Part shown: one piece after another, positions 17,653 through 26,431 of the stretch | Numbering within the stretch: position 1 is the stretch's first letter | How the letters are laid out: every line of letters begins with the position of its first letter | Assembly (NCBI GenBank): GCA_049324435.1 | Contig: JBMOOQ010000018.1 | Location: 14,074 to 78,073 of the forward strand | Direction of reading: 5' to 3' | DNA: 64,000 nucleotides | From: Pseudorhodoplanes sp049324435 | Lineage (GTDB): Bacteria > Pseudomonadota > Alphaproteobacteria > Rhizobiales > Xanthobacteraceae | Translations under genes and position numbers: made by a program | Notes under the pieces: generated by a model | The model's database searches: none | Told to the model about the DNA's origin: nothing | What the model saw: the letters and a program-made list of their open reading frames with translations, nothing else

Positions 17653-18450
17653 GTGGGAGCGCTCTGGGCTGACATCATGTCACCGGCCTTCTGGGTGGCC
17701 GCGGGGCAAATCATCGGGATCAATATCATCCTGTCGGGCGACAACGCGGTCGTGATCGCGCTGGCCTGCCGGATGCTGCCGCCGAAGGAGCGGTTCTGGG
17801 GCATGATCCTCGGCGCCGGTGTCGCGGTGCTGCTGCGGATCGTGTTCACGCTCGTGGTGGCGCAGGCCATGGGCTACCCGTTCCTGAAGCTGGTCGGCGG
17901 TGTCCTGCTGATCTGGGTCGCGGTCAAGCTGGTGGTCCCGGAAGAGGATCACGGCGAGGGCAAGATCGCAGCGGCCGACAACCTGTGGCGCGCGGTCCGC
18001 ATTGTGGCGATCGCCGACATTGTCATGTCGCTGGACAATGTGATTGCGATCGCGGCGGCTGCCGAGACCGCCGGTATCCGCGTCGATCCCGCCCATGCCG
18101 ATACGATCAAGACTGCGCTCATCGTCTTCGGTCTGGTCACGTCGATCCCGCTGATCGTTGCGGGTTCGGCGCTCCTGATGTCGTTGCTGGACCGCTTCCC
18201 GATCCTGGTCTGGGCCGGCGCCGCTCTGCTTGGCTGGGTCGCGGGCGACATCATGGCGAAGGATCCGGCGCTCGCGCGCATCCTGACCCCCGACCAGATG
18301 CACACGCTGCATTTCTTCGCGGCTGCGGTCGGCGCCGCATTCGTCGTGCTGATGGGTTTCTGGCTGAGACAGTATCAGCACAAGAGGATGCTGGAGGCCC
18401 CGCTGGTGATCGATCCGCCCGGGCCGGAAGAGTTTCCGCATAAGCGATGA
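17653..18450 (+). CDS. TerC family integral membrane protein
   Basis: This 265-residue protein has about seven membrane segments. Conserved acidic motifs within helices are NIILSGDNAVVIAL (residues about 24-37) and VMSLDNVIAIAAAAE, which form the presumed ion site of the TerC family. Family members include Mn2+ exporters (Alx, YceF-like) that also help metallate secreted enzymes. GTG 17653 is chosen because AGGGG lies 7 nt upstream. The gene follows a structured leader (17549-17649), suggesting metal- or pH-responsive control, which is inference. Confidence 0.9.
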   Translation: MGALWADIMSPAFWVAAGQIIGINIILSGDNAVVIALACRMLPPKERFWGMILGAGVAVLLRIVFTLVVAQAMGYPFLKLVGGVLLIWVAVKLVVPEEDHGEGKIAAADNLWRAVRIVAIADIVMSLDNVIAIAAAAETAGIRVDPAHADTIKTALIVFGLVTSIPLIVAGSALLMSLLDRFPILVWAGAALLGWVAGDIMAKDPALARILTPDQMHTLHFFAAAVGAAFVVLMGFWLRQYQHKRMLEAPLVIDPPGPEEFPHKR

Positions 18451-18497
18451 GCGTTTCGCATCGGTGATGCGGCTAGAATAATGCTACAAGGGGCGGG

Positions 18498-20597
18498 ATG
18501 AACATTCATTCCGCCCCTTCGCTTGCCATCCGCGCCTCGGCCTGTCCGCACGATTGCCCCTCGACCTGCGCGCTCGAGGTCGAGGTGATCGATGGCGCGC
18601 GGATTGGCCGGGTCCGCGGCGCGGACGACAACGCCTATACCGCCGGTGTGATCTGCGCGAAGGTCGCGCGCTATGCCGACCGCATCCACCATCCCGACCG
18701 GCTGACGAAGCCGCTGCGGCGAAAAGGCGCGAAGGGCGAGGGCGCGTTCGAGGAGATCAGCTGGGACGACGCACTCGACATCACGGCCGAGCAATTCCTG
18801 AAGGCGGAAGCGCGCTACGGCTCGGAAACGGTGTGGCCGTATTTCTATGCCGGCACCATGGGCCTTGTGATGCGCGACGGCATCAACCGGCTGCGTCACG
18901 CCAAGAAATATTCCGGCTTCCAGACCACAATCTGCGTCAACCCGGCCTGGACCGGATTCATCGCCGGCACCGGCAAGCTCGCGGGCGCCGACCCGCGCGA
19001 GATGGCGAAGTCCGATCTTGTCGTAATCTGGGGGACCAACCCGGTCTCGACGCAGGTCAACGTCATGACGCATGCGACGCGGGCGCGGAAAGAGCGCGGC
19101 GCCAAGATTGTCGCAATCGACATCTACATGAACGGCACCATGGAGCAGGCCGATCTGCCGGTGCTGGTGAAGCCCGGCACCGACGGCGCGCTCGCCTGCG
19201 CTATCATGCATTGCCTGTTCCGTGACGGCGCGGCCGACTGGGATTATCTCAACCGCTACAGCGATGCGCCGCGCGAACTCGAGGCGCATGTGAAGACGCG
19301 CACGCCGGAATGGGCGTCGGCGATCACCGGCTGTCCGGTCCAAACCATCGAAGAATTCGCGCGGCTGGTGAAAGACAACAAGCGCGCCTTTTTCCGGCTG
19401 GGCTACGGCTTTTCGCGCTCGCGCAACGGGGCGGTCAACATGCACGCCGCGAGCTGTATTCCGGTGGTGACCGGCGCCTGGCAATATGAAGGGGGAGGGG
19501 CGTTCCACAACAACGGCGCGATCTATCACTGGAACAAGGACATGATCGAGGCGCCCGAGCTCGCCGATCCGTCGGTGCGCATGCTCGATCAGTCGAAGAT
19601 CGGCGCGATCCTCGACGGCGATCGCGATGCATTGTTCGGCGGGCCGCCTGTGACGGCGCTTTTGATTCAGAACACCAATCCGGTATCGGTCGCGCCCGAC
19701 CAGAATGTGGTGAAGCGCGGCTTTGCGCGCGACGACCTGTTCGTCTGCGTGCACGAACAGTTCATGACCGAGACCGCGGCGATGGCCGACATCGTGCTGC
19801 CTGCGACCATGTTCATGGAGCACGACGACGTCTATCAGGCCGGCGGCAGCCAATACATTTTGCTCGGTCCGAAACTGATCGATGCGCCGGGCGAATGCCG
19901 CAGCAACCACGATGTGATCTGCGCGCTGGCCAAACGGCTCGGCGTGACCCATCCGGGCTTCACCATGACGCCGCGCGAGATCATCGACTGGACGCTGCGG
20001 AAATCCGGGTGGGGCGATCTGGAGCGGCTCGAACGCGAGCGCTGGATCGACTGCCAGCCGCCATTCGAGAAGGCGCATTATCTCGACGGCTTCAAATGGC
20101 CGGACTGCAAGTTCCGGTTCAAGCCGGACTGGCCGACGGTGCCATTCAAGTCGCCATGGACCGCGGGGCCCGTGGCGCAGATGCCGGCCTTGCCGGATCA
20201 CTGGGCGGTGACGGAGGAGGCCGACACCGAGCATCCGTTCCGGCTTGCGACCTCGCCGGCGCGGCAATTCCTGAACTCCACCTTCAACGAGACTCCGGTG
20301 TCGGTGAAGCGGGAAGGGCGGCCGACGCTGATGATGCATCCGGACGACGCGGCGGCGTACGGAATAGCCGACGGCGATCGCATTGTGGTCGGCAACCGGC
20401 GCGGCACCGTCAAGTTGCATGCGAAGCTGTTCGAGGGCGTGCGGCGCGGCGTGGTGATTGCGGAATCGATCTGGCCGAACTCGGCCTACGAGGATGGCTG
20501 CGGCATCAATTCGCTGACCGGTGCGGATTCGATCGCGCCCTATGGCGGCGCCGCGTTTCACGACAACAAGGTGTGGGTCAAGCGGTCGCAGCCCTGA
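18498..20597 (+). CDS. Molybdopterin oxidoreductase with N-terminal [4Fe-4S] site
   Basis: This 699-residue protein of the DMSO-reductase superfamily carries four Cys (C16, C20, C24, C53) in CPHDCPSTC and VICAKV that would bind a [4Fe-4S] cluster. The molybdopterin-binding body follows, with the C-terminal dinucleotide-binding domain (about 580-695). There is no Tat leader, so it is probably cytosolic. The annotation 'assimilatory nitrate reductase or formate dehydrogenase-like' is common for this clade, but no partner subunits are adjacent. The substrate is unknown. The start codon has only a weak ribosome site (AAGGGG close to ATG). Confidence 0.9.
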   Translation: MNIHSAPSLAIRASACPHDCPSTCALEVEVIDGARIGRVRGADDNAYTAGVICAKVARYADRIHHPDRLTKPLRRKGAKGEGAFEEISWDDALDITAEQFLKAEARYGSETVWPYFYAGTMGLVMRDGINRLRHAKKYSGFQTTICVNPAWTGFIAGTGKLAGADPREMAKSDLVVIWGTNPVSTQVNVMTHATRARKERGAKIVAIDIYMNGTMEQADLPVLVKPGTDGALACAIMHCLFRDGAADWDYLNRYSDAPRELEAHVKTRTPEWASAITGCPVQTIEEFARLVKDNKRAFFRLGYGFSRSRNGAVNMHAASCIPVVTGAWQYEGGGAFHNNGAIYHWNKDMIEAPELADPSVRMLDQSKIGAILDGDRDALFGGPPVTALLIQNTNPVSVAPDQNVVKRGFARDDLFVCVHEQFMTETAAMADIVLPATMFMEHDDVYQAGGSQYILLGPKLIDAPGECRSNHDVICALAKRLGVTHPGFTMTPREIIDWTLRKSGWGDLERLERERWIDCQPPFEKAHYLDGFKWPDCKFRFKPDWPTVPFKSPWTAGPVAQMPALPDHWAVTEEADTEHPFRLATSPARQFLNSTFNETPVSVKREGRPTLMMHPDDAAAYGIADGDRIVVGNRRGTVKLHAKLFEGVRRGVVIAESIWPNSAYEDGCGINSLTGADSIAPYGGAAFHDNKVWVKRSQP

Positions 20598-20669
20598 TTG
20601 CGGCGTATCAAATCTTCACCTTGCGGCGTCGTTAGAGAAGACGGTTCACGGACCTTCATTAGGGGATCG

Positions 20670-20750
20670 ATGACCGCAAGCTCCGAGATCACGACGAAAT
20701 CGACGCCGCACCAGACGGGCGCTCCGGCCGCGGATGCGTCATTCGCCTAG
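20670..20750 (+). pseudogene. Amber-interrupted N-terminal segment of the P-type ATPase gene
   Basis: ATG 20670 follows AGGGGA closely and opens the same frame as the ATPase, but codon 27 (20748-20750) is TAG. The codons after it read HAAQADECLRRLNTQAHG, then TSAEAAQRLATFGPNRLP, the normal cation-ATPase N-terminal domain. In homologs the residue before the His of this WHA motif is Trp, so TGG to TAG is the simplest explanation. Without it the protein would have 918 residues. Confidence 0.7.
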
Positions 20751-20882
20751 CATGCGGCTCAGGCCGATGAATGCCTGCGCCGTCTCAATACACAAGCGCA
20801 CGGGCTGACATCGGCCGAAGCCGCGCAGCGGCTCGCCACGTTCGGACCGAACCGTCTGCCGTCGTCGAAGCCACGTCCGGCG

Positions 20883-23426
20883 TTGGTGCGCTTTGCCGCG
20901 CAGTTCCACAATCTGCTGATCTACGTTCTGATCGCGGCCGGCCTGCTAGCAGCACTGCTCGGCCATGGCGTGGATGCCGCGGTGATCCTTGCAGTGGTGC
21001 TGATCAATGCCGCAATCGGCTTCATTCAGGAGGGACGCGCCGAACAGGCGCTCAATGCCATCCGCAGCATGATCACGCCGCGCGCTTCGGTGCTGCGCGA
21101 CGGCCGCCGCGTGACGGTGGACGCGACGGAGATCGTTCCCGGCGACGTGGTGTTGATAGAAGCGGGCGACCGCGTGCCGGCGGATCTGCGCCTTATCCGC
21201 GCGCGCAATCTGACCATCGAGGAAGCGGTTCTGACCGGTGAGTCGATGCCGGTGGAGAAGCGCACGTCTCCGGACGATGCCAAGGCGATGCTGGGCGATC
21301 GAAACTCGATGGCGTTTTCTGGCACATTCGTTGCCGCCGGGCAGGGCACCGGTGTCGTGGTCGGGACCGGTCTGTCGACCGAACTCGGCCGCATCAGCGC
21401 GATGCTGGGCGCCGTCGAGACGCTGACCACGCCGCTGGTCCGGCAGATGGACCGGTTCGCACGCCAGCTCACCGCGGTGATCCTGGCCGTATCGGCGGCT
21501 GTTTTTGCCGTGGCCGTGCTGCTCCGCGGCTATCAATGGGCCGAGGCCTTCATGGCGGTGGTGGGGCTTGCCGTTGCCGCGATCCCCGAAGGACTTCCGG
21601 CGGTGATGACGATCACACTCGCCATCGGCGTGCAGCGTATGGCGGCGCGCAACGCCATTATCCGGCGGCTGCCTGCAGTCGAAACGCTGGGCTCGGTCTC
21701 GGTGATCTGTTCCGACAAGACAGGAACACTGACCCGCAACGAAATGATGGTTCAGACCGTGGTGATCGTGGACGGGGCATATGAGGTGTCGGGCAGCGGC
21801 TACGAACCGCGCGGCGATATCTTTTGCGACGGCCGCGCGGTCGATCCCATGGACGAGCCGGTACTCGCCGAAATCGCGCGCGCTGGGTTGCTGTGTAACG
21901 ACGCAACGCTGCGGCAGACTGACAGCGGATGGGTCGTCGATGGCGATCCGATGGAGGGCGCCTTTGTCAGTTTCGCCGCCAAGGCCGGATACGATATCGT
22001 GCTGTTGCGCAAGCAAATCCCCCGCACCGATGAAATCCCGTTCGATGCGCGGCACCGTTTCATGGCGACGCTGCATCACAGGCACGACGGCGGCGCGGTC
22101 CTGTATCTGAAAGGCGCGCCGGAAAACGTGATCGCCATGTGCGCCAGCGCGATGGGGACGCGAGGCGCCGCGCCGATCGATCCGCAGGCCTGGCACGCAC
22201 GGATCGACGCGCTCGCCTCGCGCGGGCAGCGAGTCCTCGCGCTGGCGATGAAGCCGATGCCGCAAGGCAGCCGCGATCTCACCTTCAAGGACGTCGAGGA
22301 CGGCCTCGTCCTCCTCGGCATCGCCGGCCTGATCGATCCGCCGCGGCAGGAGGCCATCACCGCGATCGAGGAATGTGGCAGTGCCGGTATTGCCGTCAAG
22401 GTGATCACCGGCGATCACGCCGTCACCGCTGGCGCCATTGCCGCGCAACTCGGTCTGCCGAACCATCGCGCGGTGATGACCGGAGACATGCTGGAGGCTC
22501 TTGAAGAGCCGCAATTCCGGGAGGCCGCGCGCACGACCACCGTGTTCGCGCGGGCAACGCCCGAGCAGAAACTGCGGCTGGTCGAGGCGCTGCAGGCCGA
22601 CGGCGCCGTGGTCGCCATGACCGGCGACGGCGTCAACGATGCGCCCGCACTCAAGCGCGCCGATGTCGGCATTGCCATGGGCCAGAAGGGCACGGAGGCG
22701 GCGAAAGAAGCTGCGGAGATCGTGCTCGCCGACGACAATTTCGCATCCATCGTCGCCGCCGTACGCGAAGGCCGCACCGTCTACGATAATCTCACCAAGG
22801 TGATCGGCTGGACGCTGCCGACCAATGGCGGCGAGGCCATGGCGATTATCGTCGCCATTCTGTTCGGGCTCGCGCTGCCGATGACCCCGGTCCAGATTCT
22901 CTGGATCAACATGGTGACGGCGGTTGCGCTCGGGCTGACGCTTGCCTTCGAGCCGACCGAGCCGAACGCAATGCGGCGTCCGCCCCGCAGGGCGGATCAG
23001 TCCATTCTGTCCGGCCTTCTGATCTGGCGCGTGGTTCTGGTATCGCTGCTATTCGTTATCGGCGCCTTCGGCATGTTCTTCTGGGCCGAAGCGCGCGGTC
23101 TCCCCGTTGAGGAGGCGCGCACGATCGTGGTCAACACCATCGTCGTGTTCGAGATTGTCTATCTGTTCAGCGTCCGCTATCTGCACGCAAGTTCGCTGAC
23201 ATGGACGGGCTTGCTGGGTACGCCGGCGTTACTGACCGGAATCGGCCTGGTCACCGCCGCGCAATTCGCTTTCACCTATATGCCGTTCATGCAGTCGATG
23301 TTTCAGACCCGCGCGGTGTCTTGGATCGACGGCCTCAGTATCGTCGGCCTCGGCGTCGTGTTCTTCGCAATTCTGGAGGCTGACAAGTTTGTATTGCGGC
23401 GGCTGCAGATGCTGGGCGATCGATAG
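20883..23426 (+). CDS. Cation-transporting P-type ATPase (type II, Ca2+/Na+-like), N-terminus disrupted
   Basis: This is the longest open part of a P-type ATPase gene, 847 codons from TTG 20883. The transport, phosphorylation and nucleotide domains are intact: the actuator-domain TGES in VLTGESMPVEK, the phosphorylation site SDKTGTLT (D278 in this numbering), the helix-4 PEGLP and the hinge MTGDGVNDAPAL, with C-terminal membrane helices to the end. These motifs fit the type II group (SERCA, PMR1 or Na+ pumps). The conserved N-terminal domain lies upstream, interrupted from its ribosome site by a TAG at 20748. Neither TTG 20883 nor GTG 20886 has a ribosome site. The gene is either a recent pseudogene, depends on readthrough or re-initiation, or carries a sequence error. 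Confidence 0.8.
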   Translation: MVRFAAQFHNLLIYVLIAAGLLAALLGHGVDAAVILAVVLINAAIGFIQEGRAEQALNAIRSMITPRASVLRDGRRVTVDATEIVPGDVVLIEAGDRVPADLRLIRARNLTIEEAVLTGESMPVEKRTSPDDAKAMLGDRNSMAFSGTFVAAGQGTGVVVGTGLSTELGRISAMLGAVETLTTPLVRQMDRFARQLTAVILAVSAAVFAVAVLLRGYQWAEAFMAVVGLAVAAIPEGLPAVMTITLAIGVQRMAARNAIIRRLPAVETLGSVSVICSDKTGTLTRNEMMVQTVVIVDGAYEVSGSGYEPRGDIFCDGRAVDPMDEPVLAEIARAGLLCNDATLRQTDSGWVVDGDPMEGAFVSFAAKAGYDIVLLRKQIPRTDEIPFDARHRFMATLHHRHDGGAVLYLKGAPENVIAMCASAMGTRGAAPIDPQAWHARIDALASRGQRVLALAMKPMPQGSRDLTFKDVEDGLVLLGIAGLIDPPRQEAITAIEECGSAGIAVKVITGDHAVTAGAIAAQLGLPNHRAVMTGDMLEALEEPQFREAARTTTVFARATPEQKLRLVEALQADGAVVAMTGDGVNDAPALKRADVGIAMGQKGTEAAKEAAEIVLADDNFASIVAAVREGRTVYDNLTKVIGWTLPTNGGEAMAIIVAILFGLALPMTPVQILWINMVTAVALGLTLAFEPTEPNAMRRPPRRADQSILSGLLIWRVVLVSLLFVIGAFGMFFWAEARGLPVEEARTIVVNTIVVFEIVYLFSVRYLHASSLTWTGLLGTPALLTGIGLVTAAQFAFTYMPFMQSMFQTRAVSWIDGLSIVGLGVVFFAILEADKFVLRRLQMLGDR

Positions 23427-23682
23427 GCCGAGGTGCGGACATTCGATAAATTTTCGAAAGTTTCCGTCAAAACAGCACTTCGCCGCGCGACCGGTCGCGG
23501 AAAGGTGTCTTGCTTCAGCCGCATTTCGCGCGTCCGATTGCGATGCAATCTGACTTTGGCTCCTTCGCCCCCGCTCCGCCTCGTTGCGACGTGATCGTTC
23601 GGATCCCCCAAAAGCCGGGTTGTGGCGCCAATGCGGCTGACGTGCGGGCGTCAACTCTGATTGTCAGACCAGGAGACAGACG

Positions 23683-23886
23683 ATGCCGATGGGTACCGTC
23701 AAATGGTTCAACCCGACCAAAGGCTATGGGTTCATCAAGCCGACGACTGGCAACAAGGACGTGTTCGTGCATATTTCGGCTGTCGAGCGTGCAGGTCTTT
23801 CGACCCTGAACGAGGGGCAGTCGATTGAGTTCGAACTCGTGACCAATCGCGGCAAAGAGTCCGCGGAAAACCTCAAGGTGGCGTAG
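23683..23886 (+). CDS. cspA: Cold-shock-domain protein
   Basis: This 67-residue single cold-shock domain has RNP1 (KGYGFI) and RNP2 (VFVHI) intact, so it binds single-stranded nucleic acid. AGGAGA lies about 5 nt before the ATG. The upstream gap is 256 bp and contains a 14-bp palindrome (23486-23499) and a small stem (tctga/tcaga, 23656-23668) directly before the ribosome site, consistent with the long structured leaders typical of csp genes. A strong terminator follows. The family has many paralogs, so the symbol is generic. Confidence 0.95.
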   Translation: MPMGTVKWFNPTKGYGFIKPTTGNKDVFVHISAVERAGLSTLNEGQSIEFELVTNRGKESAENLKVA

Positions 23887-23931
23887 TCCATTTTCGAAAT
23901 GCGCGGCGCGACCGCGCCGACTGTTGCCAAG

Positions 23932-23954
23932 CCCCGGACGTTCCGGGGTTTTTT
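23932..23954 (+). terminator. Rho-independent terminator of the csp gene
   Basis: A 7-bp stem (ccccgga / tccgggg) with a 3-nt loop is followed by six T. It is 45 bp after the csp stop and 12 bp before the end of the convergent purN. Confidence 0.92.
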
Positions 23955-23965
23955 ATTGCGGCGCG

Positions 23966-24616
23966 CTACGCCGGCAGAAAGGGCGCGTCGCCTGGTTCAA
24001 CCTTACCGGTAATGATGCAACGGCCATCCGCCACGCGCACCCGATCGGACGCGACAAGCTTCAGCGCCAGCGGGTAGATGCGGTGTTCGACCGCAAGCAC
24101 GCGGGCGGCGAGCGAAGCTTCGGTATCGCCATCCAGCACCGGCACGCGGCCCTGCGCAACGATCGGGCCGGAATCCATTTCGGGCACGACAAAATGCACG
24201 GTGGCGCCGTGCTCCTTTGCTCCCGCTTCGATGGCGCGGCGATGGGTATCCAGCCCTTTGAAGGCGGGCAGGAGAGCCGGATGGATATTCAGCATCTTCT
24301 CCGGCCATTGCGCGACAAACCACGCGGTCAGAATGCGCATGAAGCCGGCCAGGCAGACGATCTCGATCCGGTGCTGCTGCAGCACGTCCTGCAAGGCGCG
24401 TTCAAAGGCCTCGCGGTCCTTGCCGTAGGCCTTGTGATCGACGATTGCGGTCGCAATCCCTGCCTCCGCCGCCCGTTGTAGCCCGGCGGCGTCGGGACGG
24501 TTCGAGACCACGAGCGCAATCTCCGCCGGATAGGAAGGGTCGCGCGCGGCCTCGATCAGCGCGGTCATGTTGGAGCCGCGGCCGGAGATCAGGATGGCGG
24601 TCCGCTTGCGCGCCAT
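23966..24616 (-). CDS. purN: Phosphoribosylglycinamide formyltransferase (GART 1)
   Basis: This 216-residue enzyme transfers a formyl group from 10-formyl-THF to GAR in purine synthesis. Visible are the phosphate-binding GRGSNM, the catalytic Asn/His segment NIHPALLPAFKGLDTH and the Asp in MDSGPIVAQG. The length is standard. It starts 6 nt after the purM stop, so the two are co-transcribed. PurM makes AIR two steps after GAR in the same pathway. Confidence 0.97.
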   Translation of the reverse strand: MARKRTAILISGRGSNMTALIEAARDPSYPAEIALVVSNRPDAAGLQRAAEAGIATAIVDHKAYGKDREAFERALQDVLQQHRIEIVCLAGFMRILTAWFVAQWPEKMLNIHPALLPAFKGLDTHRRAIEAGAKEHGATVHFVVPEMDSGPIVAQGRVPVLDGDTEASLAARVLAVEHRIYPLALKLVASDRVRVADGRCIITGKVEPGDAPFLPA

Positions 24617-24622
24617 GTGCGG

Positions 24623-25708
24623 CTAAAGCGATAGATCGAGCGTGCCGCGATAGGTCACGCGTTCGCCGCCTGCGGCCGGCACAACAATTCCAATTGCCGT
24701 TGCGGTTTCGCCATGCTCGCGCAGCTCCGCGAGCACGTCGTCGGTTCTATCCGGGGCGACGATGGCTACCATGCCGATCCCGCAATTGAAGGTGCGCAGC
24801 ATTTCCGGCACCGCGACGCCGCCCTCCTTCGCAAGCCACCGGAACACGGGAAGAGCGTGGACCTTCGACAGGTCGATCTCTGCACCGAGCGGCTTCGGCA
24901 GCGCGCGTGGAATATTGTCGGGGAAGCCGCCGCCGGTGATATGCGCCAGTGCCTTCACCGCACCGGTCTTGCGGATCGCGGCAAGGCAGGGCTTCACATA
25001 CAGCCGCGTGGGGACGAGCAGGGCCTCGCCAAGCGTCTTGCCGGGTGCGAAAGGTGCCGGAGCCTCGAAGCCGAGTCCCGAACGCTCGACGATCTTGCGC
25101 ACCAGCGAGAATCCGTTGGAGTGAACGCCGGAGGAGGCAAGTCCGATCACGACATCGCCCGCCGCGATATCGGCGCGCGGCAAAATGGTTCCACGTTCGG
25201 CGGCACCGACCGCAAACCCGGCAAGGTCATAGTCGCCCGGCTGGTAGAGGCCCGGCATTTCTGCGGTCTCGCCGCCGATCAAAGCGCAACCGGATTCCCG
25301 GCAGCCATGGGCAATACCGGCGACGACTTTCGCGCCGGTCTCGGGATCGAGCTTCGAGCACGCGAAATAGTCGAGGAAGAACAACGGTTCGGCGCCCTGC
25401 ACAACGAGGTCGTTGACCGACATGGCGACCAGATCGATGCCGATGGTGTCGTGCCGGCCGGTCTCGATCGCAATCTTGACCTTGGTGCCGACGCCGTCGG
25501 TGGCCGCCACCAGGATCGGGTCCTTGAAGCCGGCGCGGGCCAGATCGAACAATCCGCCGAAGCCGCCGATTTCGGCATCCGCACCGGCGCGGGCGGTGGC
25601 GCGAACCAGCGGCTTGATGAGATCGACCATCCGGTTGCCGGCGTCGATATCGACCCCGGCCTCGCCATAGGTCAGGCCGCGTTCCGGGCCGGATTGCTTG
25701 CCGGACAT
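24623..25708 (-). CDS. purM: Phosphoribosylformylglycinamidine cyclo-ligase (AIR synthetase)
   Basis: This 361-residue enzyme converts FGAM to AIR with ATP. Visible are GLTYGEAGVDIDAGN at the N-terminus, the ATP-site segment DGVGTKVKIA, ALIGGETAEMPGLY and ITGGGFPDNIPR. I chose ATG 25708 (MSGKQSG) over 25732 because family members start near this point. It is first in the purM-purN operon and divergent from the PgsA-like gene. Confidence 0.97.
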   Translation of the reverse strand: MSGKQSGPERGLTYGEAGVDIDAGNRMVDLIKPLVRATARAGADAEIGGFGGLFDLARAGFKDPILVAATDGVGTKVKIAIETGRHDTIGIDLVAMSVNDLVVQGAEPLFFLDYFACSKLDPETGAKVVAGIAHGCRESGCALIGGETAEMPGLYQPGDYDLAGFAVGAAERGTILPRADIAAGDVVIGLASSGVHSNGFSLVRKIVERSGLGFEAPAPFAPGKTLGEALLVPTRLYVKPCLAAIRKTGAVKALAHITGGGFPDNIPRALPKPLGAEIDLSKVHALPVFRWLAKEGGVAVPEMLRTFNCGIGMVAIVAPDRTDDVLAELREHGETATAIGIVVPAAGGERVTYRGTLDLSL

Positions 25709-25816
25709 GTCGTTCAGAGCCTCATGGTGCAAAGCGCCACGGGGCGCCTTGCGGCAAATTCGCCGCGTGGTAGCGCGGAAATCGTATTAGGCGCAATGCC
25801 TTGACCGCGGTTATAA

Positions 25817-26410
25817 GTGTCCGGGATCGAGTTTTCCGGTCCGATTCTGCCGGGACGACAACCGTTGAACCTACCCAATCTCATTACCATGGCGCGCATT
25901 CTATGCGTGCCGCTGATCGTATGGGCCATCACCTCCGGTCAGATGCTGCCGGCCTTCCTGCTGTTCCTGGCCGCCGGGATCAGCGATGCCGTGGACGGCT
26001 TTCTGGCCAAGCGATTCAACATGGCGACCGAACTCGGTGCCTGGCTCGACCCGCTGGCCGACAAGGCCCTGATCGTATCGATCTACGTCGCGCTCGGGTT
26101 CACCGAGGCGCTGCCCCGCTGGATGGTCATTCTGGTCGTGTCCCGCGACATTCTGATCATCGGCGGCTTCCTGCTGGCCATGCTGATCGACCGGCCGATG
26201 CCGGTGCGGCCGCATCCTGTCTCCAAGCTCAACACCGTGGCCCAGATTGCGCTCGCCGCCGTGGCTTTGGGCTCGCTCGGGCTCAAATTCGATGCAGGCT
26301 GGACCTTGCCGGCCCTGATGGCACTCGTCACGATATTGACGTTGCTTTCGATCGGCTTCTATGTCGCCGAATGGATACGCCATTTTGGTACCAACGGTGC
26401 CGGACGGTAG
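25817..26410 (+). CDS. CDP-alcohol phosphatidyltransferase (PgsA/cardiolipin synthase-like)
   Basis: This 197-residue membrane protein makes a phospholipid from CDP-diacylglycerol and an alcohol. The family motif is present as D57-A-V-D60-G61, A64, G74, D78 and D82 (SDAVDGFLAKRF, then GAWLDPLADK), with Lys where the consensus has the first Arg. Four to six membrane helices are visible. The start is uncertain: GTG 25817 gives 197 residues, while TTG 25864 (LNLPNLITMARI) matches the usual family start better; neither has a good ribosome site. It leads a plus-strand run with perM and hdaA. Confidence 0.88.
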   Translation: MSGIEFSGPILPGRQPLNLPNLITMARILCVPLIVWAITSGQMLPAFLLFLAAGISDAVDGFLAKRFNMATELGAWLDPLADKALIVSIYVALGFTEALPRWMVILVVSRDILIIGGFLLAMLIDRPMPVRPHPVSKLNTVAQIALAAVALGSLGLKFDAGWTLPALMALVTILTLLSIGFYVAEWIRHFGTNGAGR

Positions 26411-26431
26411 TGCGATAGGGGAACGGCAGTC

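Noticed and set aside
18375..20561. 728-codon open frame opposite the molybdopterin oxidoreductase
   Set aside because: Shadow frame; composition and lack of motifs argue against coding, while the plus-strand gene has full family signatures.
23486..23499. Palindrome cgcgaccggtcgcg as a terminator of the P-type ATPase gene
   Set aside because: Short loop-less dyad without a T-run; it could equally be part of the csp leader, so I did not call it.
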